Source of the DNA: CAZDHT01 sp964505325
GTDB lineage: Bacteria > Planctomycetota > PUPC01
DNA: 20,383 bases
Assembly: GCA_964505325.1 (NCBI GenBank)
Contig: CAZDHT010000074.1
Coordinates: forward strand, 1 to 20,383
Reading direction: 5' to 3'
Under the pieces are notes generated by a model. It saw nothing but the letters and a program-made list of their open reading frames with translations, was not told the DNA's origin and did no database searches. A program made the position numbers and the translations under genes. This document shows positions 1 to 7,451 of the stretch, piece after piece. The first letter of the stretch is position 1. Each line of letters begins with the position of its first letter.

Positions 1-10
1 GCCCGCTGGA

Positions 11-28
11 CCCCGCCTGAAGGCGGGG
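11..28. terminator. perfect GC hairpin just past the small membrane-protein gene
   Basis: The arms CCCCGCCT (11-18) and AGGCGGGG (21-28) are perfectly complementary. The hairpin starts 1 nt beyond the stop codon of the minus-strand gene at 30-251, so its position fits a 3' stem for that transcript. There is no T-run after it in the minus-strand sense, so it is not a canonical intrinsic terminator and may only stabilise an mRNA end. Confidence 0.35.
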
Positions 29-29
29 C

Positions 30-251
30 CTATTCTCGGAGCTGTCGCTCCTCGCGCGGCTGGAACAAATAGTAGTAGTGTACCTCGCCCATCGTCTTCA
101 GTGGCTTGAGTTGCCCCCCTATCCAAGGAACATCCTGGATGCTCGCCGCAGAACCCACCTCTGAGCGGAATCGACCCAGCCACAGAACGTAAGCCGCGAC
201 GGCGGCCAACACCGCCCCGATCACAATGCCCCATCTCTTCCGCCTGCTCAT
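30..251 (-). CDS. small hypothetical single-pass membrane protein
   Basis: This 73-residue protein is not recognised. It has a basic start (MSRRKRWG), one hydrophobic segment at about residues 8-25, and a soluble tail of about 45 residues ending in a charged stretch. That layout fits an N-in, C-out inner-membrane anchor or an uncleaved signal sequence. The ATG at 249-251 is preceded by GGAGCAGGA, a usable ribosome-binding site. The start overlaps, as ATGA, the stop of a short upstream open frame whose last codons read like a protein C-terminus, so the gene may have lost an upstream partner. A GC hairpin follows the stop. No function is proposed. Confidence 0.55.
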   Translation of the reverse strand: MSRRKRWGIVIGAVLAAVAAYVLWLGRFRSEVGSAASIQDVPWIGGQLKPLKTMGEVHYYYLFQPREERQLRE

Positions 252-414
252 GGCTCGTCCTGCTCCCGCCGGGTGTTCTTCAATGCGTCGATGGCGGCCG
301 GATCAGCGGTGGCCGTCCCCTGTTGCGAGTCGTGCCGCCCTCTACTCTAGTCTACGCCATGACCCGGCCGATTTCCTCATATTTCCGGCACGCAGAGCGC
401 GCGGTCGATTGTGC

Positions 415-443
415 TTGAAAGGCGGGATGATTGCTGATATATT
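415..443 (+). promoter_or_regulatory. sigma70-like promoter for the deacetylase-leuCD-folC-GH4 operon
   Basis: The -35 element TTGAAA (415-420) and the -10 element TATATT (438-443) are separated by 17 bp, with a TG one base upstream of the -10 (extended -10). The expected transcript start is near 450, giving a leader of about 27 nt before the ATG at 477. The rest of the 252-476 gap between divergent genes shows nothing else clear. Confidence 0.6.
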
Positions 444-476
444 CCCGCCCCTGTGGCCGCCGGGAAGGAGACAGGA

Positions 477-1214
477 ATGAGTTGGGAGAAGCCGCCGAAC
501 GAGCCCCGTCCGCCGCGGGGCAAGCGGTCGGGCGTCCGCACCATCCTGGCGATCGCGCCGCACCCCGACGACGCCGAGCTGGGCATCGGGGGCGCGCTGC
601 TCACACTGGCCGCCGCCGGGCATACGGTCCATATGCTGGACATGACCAACGGCGAGCCGACCCCGCGCGGCGATCCGGAGACGCGGGCGAGGGAATCGGC
701 CAGGGCGGCGGAGATTCTCGGCGTCGCCAGCCGCACCACGCTCGACCTGCCCAACCGCTACGTGATGGACAGCATCGAGGCCCGCACCAAGGTCGCCGAG
801 GTAATCCGCAGGATCAAGCCCGACCTGCTGCTCGTCCCGTACTGGGTGGACGCCCATCCCGACCACGTGCAGACCTCGCACATCTGTGACGCGGCGCGGT
901 TCCAGGCGAAGCTCACCAAGACGGACATGGCGGGCGACCCGTGGTACCCGGCGAAGATCTTCTATTACCTGTGCTCGCACCTGCGGATTGCGTTCCCCGC
1001 CAGTTTCATCGTCGACGTGTCCGAGCACTTCGCGCGGAAGATCGACGCGGCGAAGGCGTATGTCTCGCAGTTCGAGGTGGAGGGGGAATGGCCGGTGATC
1101 GACCTGGTGACCAGGTACGCGGCGTATTTCGGCGCGCTCATCCACGCCGACTACGGCGAGCCGCTCCTCTCGCGCGAGCCGATCGGCGTGACGGACATAC
1201 GGGATATCATTTGA
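477..1214 (+). CDS. PIG-L/LmbE-family deacetylase, BshB1-like
   Basis: A 245-residue zinc-dependent deacetylase of the PIG-L/LmbE fold, which removes N-acetyl groups from GlcNAc-type substrates. Visible motifs are APHPDDAELG (residues 27-36; H29 and D32 as zinc ligands, D31 as likely base) and DAHPDH (125-130; H130 as third ligand). The later pattern IFYYLCSHLR, then a KAYVSQFE-like segment, then YFG..IHADYGEPL follows the layout of BshB1, which makes glucosaminyl-malate in bacillithiol synthesis. No bshA or bshC is in the window, so the substrate is open. The start is ATG 477, because AAGGAG (465-470) lies 6 nt upstream; an upstream GTG at 453 would place that site inside the gene. No signal peptide, so cytoplasmic. 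First gene of the plus-strand operon. Confidence 0.85.
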   Translation: MSWEKPPNEPRPPRGKRSGVRTILAIAPHPDDAELGIGGALLTLAAAGHTVHMLDMTNGEPTPRGDPETRARESARAAEILGVASRTTLDLPNRYVMDSIEARTKVAEVIRRIKPDLLLVPYWVDAHPDHVQTSHICDAARFQAKLTKTDMAGDPWYPAKIFYYLCSHLRIAFPASFIVDVSEHFARKIDAAKAYVSQFEVEGEWPVIDLVTRYAAYFGALIHADYGEPLLSREPIGVTDIRDII

Positions 1215-1261
1215 GACAATGACGAATGTCGAATGAGGGGGCAGTGCGGGGGGTAGGGCAA

Positions 1262-1357
1262 GAGCACGAGTAAGGGGAGGAGTAAGAGTACGAGTACGAG
1301 CAAGAGTAAGAGTAAGAGCAAGAGTAAGAGTAGGAGTAAGAGTGGGAGCAAGCGGAC
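1262..1357 (+). repeat. hexanucleotide tandem repeat (GAGTAA-type), about 16 units
   Basis: Sixteen consecutive 6-bp units follow the pattern GAG(T/C)A(A/C), with a few imperfect copies (GGGGAG, GAGTGG, GCGGAC). The tract is almost pure purine on the plus strand and fills most of the gap between the deacetylase and leuC. It runs across the proposed GTG start of leuC at 1342, and an AGGAG within it (1332-1336) is placed to act as the ribosome-binding site. It is too short-period and spacer-free to be CRISPR. Confidence 0.9.
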
Positions 1358-2622
1358 GAGAGGGTGACGCGGGACAGACGCTGAGCGAGCAGATTCTCAG
1401 CAGCAAGTGCGACGCGACGGTCAAGGCGGATGATTTCATCGTCGCCCGGACCGACGTCTGCCTGGCGCAGGACACGACCGGACCGCTCACCGTCCGGCAG
1501 TTCGAGGCCGTCGGGTTCAGCTCGGTGGCGCGGCCAGAGGCGACGATGTTCTTCCTCGACCACGCCGCGCCCAGCCCCCGGCGTGAGTTGTCGAACGACC
1601 ACATCACCCTGCGGAGCTTCGCCAGCACCTATGGCTGCCGGCTGGTCGACATCGGTGAGGGCATCTGCCACCAGATCGCGGCCGAGGACCACGTCAAGCC
1701 GGGCGACCTGGAGGTAGGCGCGGATTCGCACACCTGCACGGGCGGAGCGCTCGGTGCTTTCGCCACCGGGATGGGCAGCACCGACGTGGCGATGGCCATC
1801 GCATTGGGCAAGACGTGGCTCCGCGTCCCGCGGACGTTCAAGGTCCACGTGACCGGCGAGATGCCGGCGCGCGTCTGCTCGAAGGACCTGATGCTTCATC
1901 TCATCGGCATGCTCGGCGCCGACGGCGCCACGTACAAGGCACTCGAGTTCTGCGGGCCGACCATCGACGCGATGCCGATGTCGGAACGGCTCACTCTGGC
2001 GAACATGGCCGTCGAGGCCGGCGCCAAGACGGGGCTGTGCGCGTCGGACGAGATCACGCGCGAGTTCCTGGCCGCACACGGCCGGGAGCGGGACTTCAGA
2101 GAGATGCGAGCGGACGCCGACGCGGAGTACGAGCGGGTCATCGAGATCGACGTGGCCGGCCTCGTGCCCATGGTGGCGTTCCCGCACACGGTCGACAACA
2201 CGAAGCGCATCGGCGAGGCCGGCGAGGTCGCAATCGAGCAGGTGTTCATCGGCAGTTGCACGAACGGGCGGCTGGAGGACCTGCGGGTCGTCGCGGGCAT
2301 GGTCAAGGGCAAGCGGCGTGCGAAGGGAACGCGCGTCATCGTGACGCCCGCATCGCCGCGGGTGTTGCGGGGCGCGCTCGACGAGGGCATCGTCACCACC
2401 CTGGTCGACTTCGGCGCCACCGTGACGACGCCCGGCTGCGGCGCCTGTCTCGGCGTGCACGGCGGGATCCTCGGCGACGGCGAGTCCTGCCTGGCGACGA
2501 CGAACCGCAACTTCAAGGGCCGGATGGGCAACCCCGATGGGTTCATCTATCTGGCGTCGCCGGCGACCGCGGCAGCGACCGCCATCAACGGCAAGATCAG
2601 CGACCCACGGGAGATGGTGTAA
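1342..2622 (+). CDS. leuC: 3-isopropylmalate dehydratase-type large subunit (aconitase family)
   Basis: A 426-residue large subunit of the two-subunit aconitase superfamily, in the short form shared by archaeal-type LeuC and homoaconitase. It isomerises a 2- to 3-hydroxy acid through a [4Fe-4S] cluster; for LeuC this is 2- to 3-isopropylmalate in leucine synthesis. The three cluster cysteines are in place: C306 (GSCTNG), C366 and C369 (GCGACLG). GADSHTCTGG lies at 126-135. The start is GTG 1342, preceded by AGGAG; family similarity begins at TLSEQILS (residue 13), so the first dozen codons come from repeat-derived DNA. The small subunit follows after 62 bp. No leuA or leuB is present, so homoaconitase or dimethylmalate dehydratase cannot be excluded. 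Confidence 0.88.
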   Translation: MGASGREGDAGQTLSEQILSSKCDATVKADDFIVARTDVCLAQDTTGPLTVRQFEAVGFSSVARPEATMFFLDHAAPSPRRELSNDHITLRSFASTYGCRLVDIGEGICHQIAAEDHVKPGDLEVGADSHTCTGGALGAFATGMGSTDVAMAIALGKTWLRVPRTFKVHVTGEMPARVCSKDLMLHLIGMLGADGATYKALEFCGPTIDAMPMSERLTLANMAVEAGAKTGLCASDEITREFLAAHGRERDFREMRADADAEYERVIEIDVAGLVPMVAFPHTVDNTKRIGEAGEVAIEQVFIGSCTNGRLEDLRVVAGMVKGKRRAKGTRVIVTPASPRVLRGALDEGIVTTLVDFGATVTTPGCGACLGVHGGILGDGESCLATTNRNFKGRMGNPDGFIYLASPATAAATAINGKISDPREMV

Positions 2623-2634
2623 GAAATGAACTCG

Positions 2635-2665
2635 TTTCCCCTTTTTCCCTTTTCCCCTTTTTCCC
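2635..2665 (+). repeat. 31-nt pure polypyrimidine tract between leuC and leuD
   Basis: Alternating runs of T (3-5) and C (3-4) give an uninterrupted pyrimidine run from 2635 to 2665, with near mirror symmetry. It lies between the leuC stop and the leuD start. Mirror-symmetric homopurine/homopyrimidine DNA can adopt triplex structure, and in RNA a pyrimidine leader is the kind of sequence bound by ribosomal protein S1. Both are inference. Confidence 0.8.
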
Positions 2666-2684
2666 ACTTTACACAGGGTCGCAA

Positions 2685-3191
2685 ATGATGACCGGCAAGG
2701 CGTGGAAGTTTGGTGACGGCATCTCGACGGATCTGATTTGTCCGGGGCGGCTTGCACATCTCCGCTCCAATCTGCCGGAGCTGGCGAAGCACGTGCTGGA
2801 GGACGCCGATCCGGAGTTCGCGTCGAAGGTGAGCGAGGGCGATTTTGTGGTCGGCGGGCGGAACTTCGGGCTCGGCTCGAGCCGCGAGCACGCACCGGCC
2901 ATCATCAAGCTGGCCGGGGTCCGCGCCGTCATCGCCAAATCATTCGCGCGCATCTTCTTCCGCAACTGCATCAACGTCGGCCTGCCCGCCATCGAGCTCG
3001 ATACCGACCGGATCGGCCCGGGCGACGAGTTGAGCTTGGACTTGGAGGCCGGCGTGCTGAAGAACGTCACCCAGGGCGCCGAGCTGAGCTTTCCGCCGCT
3101 GCCGCCGGTGATGCGCCGGATCCTGGACGACGGCGGCCTGGCCGAGCACATCAGGAAGCACGGCGACTTCGAGCTGACCGGACAAAAGTAG
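2685..3191 (+). CDS. leuD: 3-isopropylmalate dehydratase-type small subunit
   Basis: A 168-residue swivel-domain subunit that completes the active site of the preceding large subunit. The N-terminal KFGDGISTDLICPGR (residues 8-22) and the conserved NFGLGSSREHAP segment (about 60-71) are diagnostic. Two adjacent ATGs (2685 and 2688) are possible starts, with only AGGG (2675-2678) as a weak ribosome-binding site. The substrate-recognition loop after PGR reads LAHLRSN, unlike the loops I associate with isopropylmalate or homoaconitate enzymes, so substrate is uncertain. The spacing to leuC implies an operon and a heterodimer. Confidence 0.87.
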   Translation: MMTGKAWKFGDGISTDLICPGRLAHLRSNLPELAKHVLEDADPEFASKVSEGDFVVGGRNFGLGSSREHAPAIIKLAGVRAVIAKSFARIFFRNCINVGLPAIELDTDRIGPGDELSLDLEAGVLKNVTQGAELSFPPLPPVMRRILDDGGLAEHIRKHGDFELTGQK

Positions 3192-3194
3192 ACG

Positions 3195-3231
3195 CTGATT
3201 CGCACTGATTCCTGGCGATCAGTCACATCAG
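3195..3231 (+). repeat. two-tier hairpin built from CTGAT/ATCAG words
   Basis: The outer arms are CTGAT (3195-3199) and ATCAG (3227-3231); the inner arms are ACTGAT (3204-3209) and ATCAGT (3218-3223), around an 8-nt loop. A further degenerate word, ATCGGTGTC, follows. It fills the leuD-folC gap and has no T-run. The wording resembles intergenic ATCAGTGG-type repeats that I recall from planctomycete-like genomes; that recollection is unverified. Confidence 0.55.
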
Positions 3232-3259
3232 TGGCCATCGGTGTCAAGAGGAAGCAAGC

Positions 3260-4591
3260 ACGAACGCGTTCAAGACATACCGCGAGGCGCTCGACTACCT
3301 CTTCCACTTCACCGACTATGAGCGCATGCACCGCGTCACCAAGGCCACGTCGGTCTTCGGCCTTTCGCGGATGAACAAGCTGCTCGAGCACTGCGGCAAC
3401 CCTCATCTCGATCTTCGGGCGGCGCACATCGCGGGCACGAAAGGCAAGGGCTCGACCGCCGCCATGCTCGCCTCCGTGCTCGCCGAGGCCGGCTACACGG
3501 TTGGCCTTTACACCTCTCCGCACATCTACGACATCCGCGAGCGGATCCAGATCAACGGCGAATGGATCGGCGAGGACGACGTCACGCGGCACCTCAACAA
3601 CCTGTACGACTACCTGGAAGAGGCGCGTCCCGGCGGCGACACCTACGCGCCGACGTTCTTCGAGACGTTCACCGTGATTGCGTTTCTGCACTTCCTGGAG
3701 CGAAACGTCCACGCCGCCGTCGTCGAGGTCGGCCTTGGCGGGCGGCTCGACGCGACCAACGTGCTCCGGCCCGATGCGTGCGCCATCACCCCGGTCAGCT
3801 TCGATCACACCGAGAAGCTGGGCCCCGAGCTCCCCAAGATCGCGTGGGAGAAGGCGGGCATCATCAAGCCCGGCGTGCCGGTCGTGTCGGGCGTGCAGCG
3901 GCCCGAGGCGCTGGACGTCATTCGCGCGAGGTGCGCGGAGCTCGACGCGCCGCTCCGGGTGGTCGGCGACGACATCACCGTCGCAGCGGGAGCCGGCGGC
4001 TTGTTCTCGGTGAAGACGTGGCGGCGCCGGCTCGACGGGCTGACCGTGCCGCTCGTCGGCCGGCACCAGCGCGAGAACGCCGCGGCGGCCATCGGCCTGG
4101 CGGAGCTGCTCTGCGAGTGCGGCTTTGACATCAGCGACGGCGACATCCACCGCGGCGTCGCGTCGGTCAAATGGCCCGGCAGGATTCAGACCGTCGCCGG
4201 GAGCCCGGAGGTCATCGTGGACGGCGCGCACAATCCGGCCAGCGTCACGGTGCTGACCGATGTACTCGCCGCCTTGCCGAAGAAGAAGACGATCCTCGTG
4301 TTCGGCGTCGCCGGCGACAAGGACGTCCCGTCGATGCTCAGGCTCCTCGCCCCGCACGGCGACGAGTTCCTATTCACCAGAACCGGCAACCCGCGCGCCG
4401 CCGAGCCGGAGGAGCTGAAAGCGATGCTGGCCGAGATCGACCCGGCAAAGCCCGCGCGAGCGTTGGACACCCCGGCCGACGCGCTCGAAGCAGCCAGGCG
4501 TCTGGCGACGCCCGGCGACCGCATCTGCATCACGGGCTCGATGTACCTGGCGGGCGATGTGCTGACGATCATTCAGAAGGGAGCCGATTGA
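3260..4591 (+). CDS. folC: bifunctional folylpolyglutamate/dihydrofolate synthase
   Basis: An ATP-dependent ligase adding glutamate to folate (Mur-ligase fold), in the cytoplasm. Motifs in order: P-loop GTKGKGST, then TSPHIYDIRERIQ, VVEVGLGGRLDATN, the WEKAGIIK segment, GRHQRENAAAA, and VDGAHNPAS in the C-terminal domain, followed by FGVAGDKD. The first ATG (3326) gives 421 residues, but the conserved N-terminal helix (YREALDYLFHFTDYERM) lies upstream in the same frame with no ATG, GTG or TTG. ACG 3260 follows AAGAGGAAG (3246-3254) by 5 nt and would give 443 residues, so I place the start there; 3326 is the conservative alternative. The stop overlaps the next start (TGATG), so the two genes are translationally coupled. 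Confidence 0.9.
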   Translation, partial: TNAFKTYREALDYLFHFTDYERMHRVTKATSVFGLSRMNKLLEHCGNPHLDLRAAHIAGTKGKGSTAAMLASVLAEAGYTVGLYTSPHIYDIRERIQINGEWIGEDDVTRHLNNLYDYLEEARPGGDTYAPTFFETFTVIAFLHFLERNVHAAVVEVGLGGRLDATNVLRPDACAITPVSFDHTEKLGPELPKIAWEKAGIIKPGVPVVSGVQRPEALDVIRARCAELDAPLRVVGDDITVAAGAGGLFSVKTWRRRLDGLTVPLVGRHQRENAAAAIGLAELLCECGFDISDGDIHRGVASVKWPGRIQTVAGSPEVIVDGAHNPASVTVLTDVLAALPKKKTILVFGVAGDKDVPSMLRLLAPHGDEFLFTRTGNPRAAEPEELKAMLAEIDPAKPARALDTPADALEAARRLATPGDRICITGSMYLAGDVLTIIQKGAD

Positions 4592-5946
4592 TGCCGCGAA
4601 AGATCCGGGTCACCATCGTTGGCGGTGGAAGCTGCGCGTGGGCGCCGATGCTCACCCGCGACATCATCCTCACGCCGGGGCTGGAAGACGTTTCGTTCCG
4701 CCTGCTCGACATCGACTTGAACGCCGCTGAGATGGCCGCCGCGGTCGGCCGGAGAATGAGCGACGAGTGGGAGCTGGGCGCAACGTTCGCCCCGACCAAC
4801 AACGAAGCCAAAGCGCTCGACGGCGCCGACTTCGTCATCATCACCATCTCGACCGGCGGGTTCGACGCCATGCACCACGACGTCCACCTGCCCGAAAAGT
4901 ACGGCATCTACCAGACCGTCGGCGACACCGTCGGCCCCGGCGGCTGGTCACGCTCGCTCCGCAACATCCCCGTCTTCATCCACCTCGCCGCGCAGTTCCG
5001 GAAATACTGCCCCCGCGCCGCGATCCTCAATTACACCAACCCGATGTCGGTGCTGACTCGGACCCTCTCGCTGTGCACGGACCAGCCCGTGGTCGGCCTG
5101 TGTCACGGGCTGTACGAAAACTACGCGACGCTGCAAAGCATCTTCGGCGTGAAATCCGAGAGCGACGTCAAGGCCAACGTCGCCGGCATCAACCATTTCT
5201 TCTGGCTGCTCGGCCTGAAGATCAAGGGCAGGGACGGCTACGCGATGTTGCGGCGCAAGATGCGCGGCGGCAGCTTCGCGGGCCTGGTAACCGAGGCGTA
5301 CGTCGACGGCGCCGGGTTCCACTCGGACAAGCTCGTCACGTCCGAGCTGCTCGAGCAGTACGGCGTCCTGCCTTACGTCGGCGACCGCCACATCGCCGAG
5401 TTCCTCCCGCACTACCTCGCGCCGGACCAGAAGAACATGCGCAAGTACAGATTGGAACGGACCTCCGTGAAGGAACGCCGCGAAAAGAGGAAGCGACGCC
5501 GCCGGCTCGTGCGGGCGTGGGCCTCGGGCCGCGAACGGATCGGACGCCGTCGCTCACGCGAGGCGGCGGCCGACATCATCCGCGCCATGACGTTCGGCGA
5601 GGACTTCGTCGACGTGATGAACGTGCCCAACCGGGGCCAGGTGAGCAATCTGCCTGCCGGCGCCGTCGTCGAGACCCTCGGCGTGATCAACCGGCTGGGC
5701 TTCACGCCGCTCGCCGCGGGCGCATTGCCGCCGAGCATCCTCGATCTCGTCCTCCCGCACGTCCGCAATCAGGAGATGACCGTGCGGGCCGGGATGGAGG
5801 GCGACCGGTCCCAGGCGTTCGACGCGCTGATCAACGAGCCCGTTTGCTCCCACCTCACCATCCCGCAGGTCCGCAAGATGGGCGAGGAGCTGATGCACAA
5901 GACCCGCCGCTGGCTCCCGCAGTTCTTCGGCCGAAGGGCGCGCTAG
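4591..5946 (+). CDS. glycoside hydrolase family 4 (alpha-glucosidase/galactosidase/galacturonidase type)
   Basis: A 451-residue GH4 enzyme, which cleaves glycosides by an NAD- and Mn-dependent oxidation-elimination route. The dinucleotide-binding turn is VTIVGGGSCAWAP (residues 7-19). NYTNP (147-151), GLCHG (C171) and GINH (H202) supply the substrate asparagine and the Cys/His metal ligands of the family. GDRHIAEF follows in the second half. There is an arginine/lysine-rich stretch about two-thirds through the protein, in a region that is variable among GH4 members. No signal peptide, so the substrate is probably imported. The ATG overlaps the folC stop by 1 nt, with AGAAGGGAG upstream. The end shares CTAG with the opposing sulfatase gene. 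Exact sugar specificity cannot be read. Confidence 0.88.
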   Translation: MPRKIRVTIVGGGSCAWAPMLTRDIILTPGLEDVSFRLLDIDLNAAEMAAAVGRRMSDEWELGATFAPTNNEAKALDGADFVIITISTGGFDAMHHDVHLPEKYGIYQTVGDTVGPGGWSRSLRNIPVFIHLAAQFRKYCPRAAILNYTNPMSVLTRTLSLCTDQPVVGLCHGLYENYATLQSIFGVKSESDVKANVAGINHFFWLLGLKIKGRDGYAMLRRKMRGGSFAGLVTEAYVDGAGFHSDKLVTSELLEQYGVLPYVGDRHIAEFLPHYLAPDQKNMRKYRLERTSVKERREKRKRRRRLVRAWASGRERIGRRRSREAAADIIRAMTFGEDFVDVMNVPNRGQVSNLPAGAVVETLGVINRLGFTPLAAGALPPSILDLVLPHVRNQEMTVRAGMEGDRSQAFDALINEPVCSHLTIPQVRKMGEELMHKTRRWLPQFFGRRAR

Positions 5947-7406
5947 CCAGCTTCACCTCTGTCTCCGGTGTTTTCTCGCCAGCGGCGGATGCGCGCGGCG
6001 AGGCCGGCGATCAGGGGGACGTGCTCGGGGCGCGAGGCGAGGTTCACGGTCTCAGTGGGATCGGCGTTCAGGTCGTAGAGCTCGTCTTCACCAATGGTGC
6101 TGCGGTTGTATTTCCAGCCGTCCTGGGTCACCACCGTGCGGACGGGGTCGGTCACCGACGCGAGGAGCTGCTCTTCGCTGACCTCGTCCTTCATCGCGTC
6201 GGGCACGCGGACACTCCCTTTCGATTCGCCGACAACCCCGCTGTTCGGGCCGTTCCACTCGACGAACACGTCGCGATCCGGCTCCGTGGCGTTCTCGGCG
6301 CTCGCCCGCAGGCTCAGCCCTTGCAGGTGATCGGGGGTCGGCTGGCCCATCAGGTCGAGCAGCGTCGGGACGAGGTCGATCTGGCTGACCGGGCCGCGCA
6401 CGTGGCGTGACGTCGCCTGCCCCGGCAGCCGAACGAGCAGCGGCACGCGCACCGCCTCCTCGAACATCGTGCACTTCGCCAGCAGCCGGTGGCTGCCCAT
6501 CATGTCGCCGTGGTCCGAGGTGTAGACCACGATGGTGTTGTCGCTCAGGCCGCGGTCTTCGAGCGTGCGAAGGATCGTGCCGACGTATGTGTCGACCAGG
6601 CTGCACAGGCCCCAGTAGTTGGCGATCATCCGCCGCCAGTCGGCCTCGGTCCGCAGCGGCAGGCCGCTGTGCCCGCGCTCGCAGTAGCCCCGTGCGAAGG
6701 CGCGCGTCTTCAGCGGCTGGCTCTCGGTCGGCGCGGGTTCGAAGTTCGCCGGCAGGGTGACGTCCGCCGGATCGTGCTGATCGTCGCGCGGCCCGAACAA
6801 CGGCATGTGCGGCTCGAGGAAGTTGACGAACAGGCAGAACGGCCGCGCTCGGTTGTCGCGGATGAAGCTCGACGCCTCGCGTGCGAGGAACGCCGGCTTG
6901 CTGAACTCTTCGTCATACCGCGCCGTCTCGCCGCGCCTGAACACACCGCCCTCTCGCGGCGTGAAGCCGTTCTCGGCGAGGAAGTGATGGTAGTCGCATC
7001 GCAGGCTGCGGTCGCGCCCCTCTGAGTAGTGCGGCGCGTACATGTCCTCGATGCTGACCCATTCGTCGAAGCCGTGCTGGCGGAAGATCTCGTCGCCGAG
7101 GTGCCACTTGCCGTGATAGGCCGTGACGTACTCGCCGGGCCGGAGCATCTCGGGGAAGCACAGGCAGTCGGCGGGCAGCGGGATGTTGTTTGCCGTGCAG
7201 CCGTTCGTGTGCGGCCAGAGCCCGGTCAGGATGCTCGACCGCGACGGCGTGCAGACCGGCTGTGTCACGTAGGCGCGGTCGAACACCACGCTCTGCCCGG
7301 CGAGGCGGTTCAGGTTCGGCGTCTGAATCTTCGTGTTCCCATACGCCGCCATGGTGTCGAAGCGCTGCTCGTCGGTGAAGAGGAAGAGGAGGTTGGGTAA
7401 CGTCAT
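5943..7406 (-). CDS. type I sulfatase (formylglycine-dependent)
   Basis: A 487-residue alkaline-phosphatase-superfamily sulfatase that hydrolyses sulfate esters. The maturation motif VCTPSRSSILTG places the formylglycine cysteine at C52 (CxPSR type, needing an anaerobic- or FGE-type maturase encoded elsewhere). Metal and active-site elements are TDEQR (D12, E13), GKWHLG (K100, H102), EPHMP (H200) and TSDHGD (D308, H309). No signal peptide is visible, which is unusual because most polysaccharide sulfatases are exported; a cytoplasmic small-molecule or oligosaccharide substrate is possible. The ATG at 7404-7406 has only a weak ribosome-binding site. It lies 45 bp downstream of hicA and may be co-transcribed with it. 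Its 5' end is duplicated at 7921-8026. Confidence 0.93.
   Translation of the reverse strand: MTLPNLLFLFTDEQRFDTMAAYGNTKIQTPNLNRLAGQSVVFDRAYVTQPVCTPSRSSILTGLWPHTNGCTANNIPLPADCLCFPEMLRPGEYVTAYHGKWHLGDEIFRQHGFDEWVSIEDMYAPHYSEGRDRSLRCDYHHFLAENGFTPREGGVFRRGETARYDEEFSKPAFLAREASSFIRDNRARPFCLFVNFLEPHMPLFGPRDDQHDPADVTLPANFEPAPTESQPLKTRAFARGYCERGHSGLPLRTEADWRRMIANYWGLCSLVDTYVGTILRTLEDRGLSDNTIVVYTSDHGDMMGSHRLLAKCTMFEEAVRVPLLVRLPGQATSRHVRGPVSQIDLVPTLLDLMGQPTPDHLQGLSLRASAENATEPDRDVFVEWNGPNSGVVGESKGSVRVPDAMKDEVSEEQLLASVTDPVRTVVTQDGWKYNRSTIGEDELYDLNADPTETVNLASRPEHVPLIAGLAARIRRWRENTGDRGEAG
7301..7406 (-). repeat. direct repeat copy A: 5' end of the intact sulfatase
   Basis: This segment matches 7921-8026 at a fixed 620-bp offset. 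By eye there are 11 differences over 106 positions, and only 4 in the 92-bp core 7306-7397. The two copies bracket hicBA. Confidence 0.9.
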
Positions 7407-7451
7407 TCGTCTTGGCTCGCAAATGTCCGTGGTACCTGCCGACAGCCGCGC

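Noticed and set aside
1262..1357. CRISPR-like array
   Set aside because: Units of 6 bp without spacers; it is a simple tandem repeat. The same applies to the octamer array at 14310-14373.
342..1628. Long minus-strand frame (428 codons) opposite the deacetylase and leuC
   Set aside because: Low-complexity Leu-Thr and Arg-rich sequence created by the hexamer array and high GC; the plus-strand genes have clear family motifs.
1207..2895. 562-codon minus-strand frame opposite leuC
   Set aside because: Antisense shadow of leuC with Arg/His/Ala-rich composition and a Ser-Tyr repeat tail from the hexamer array; no recognisable domain.
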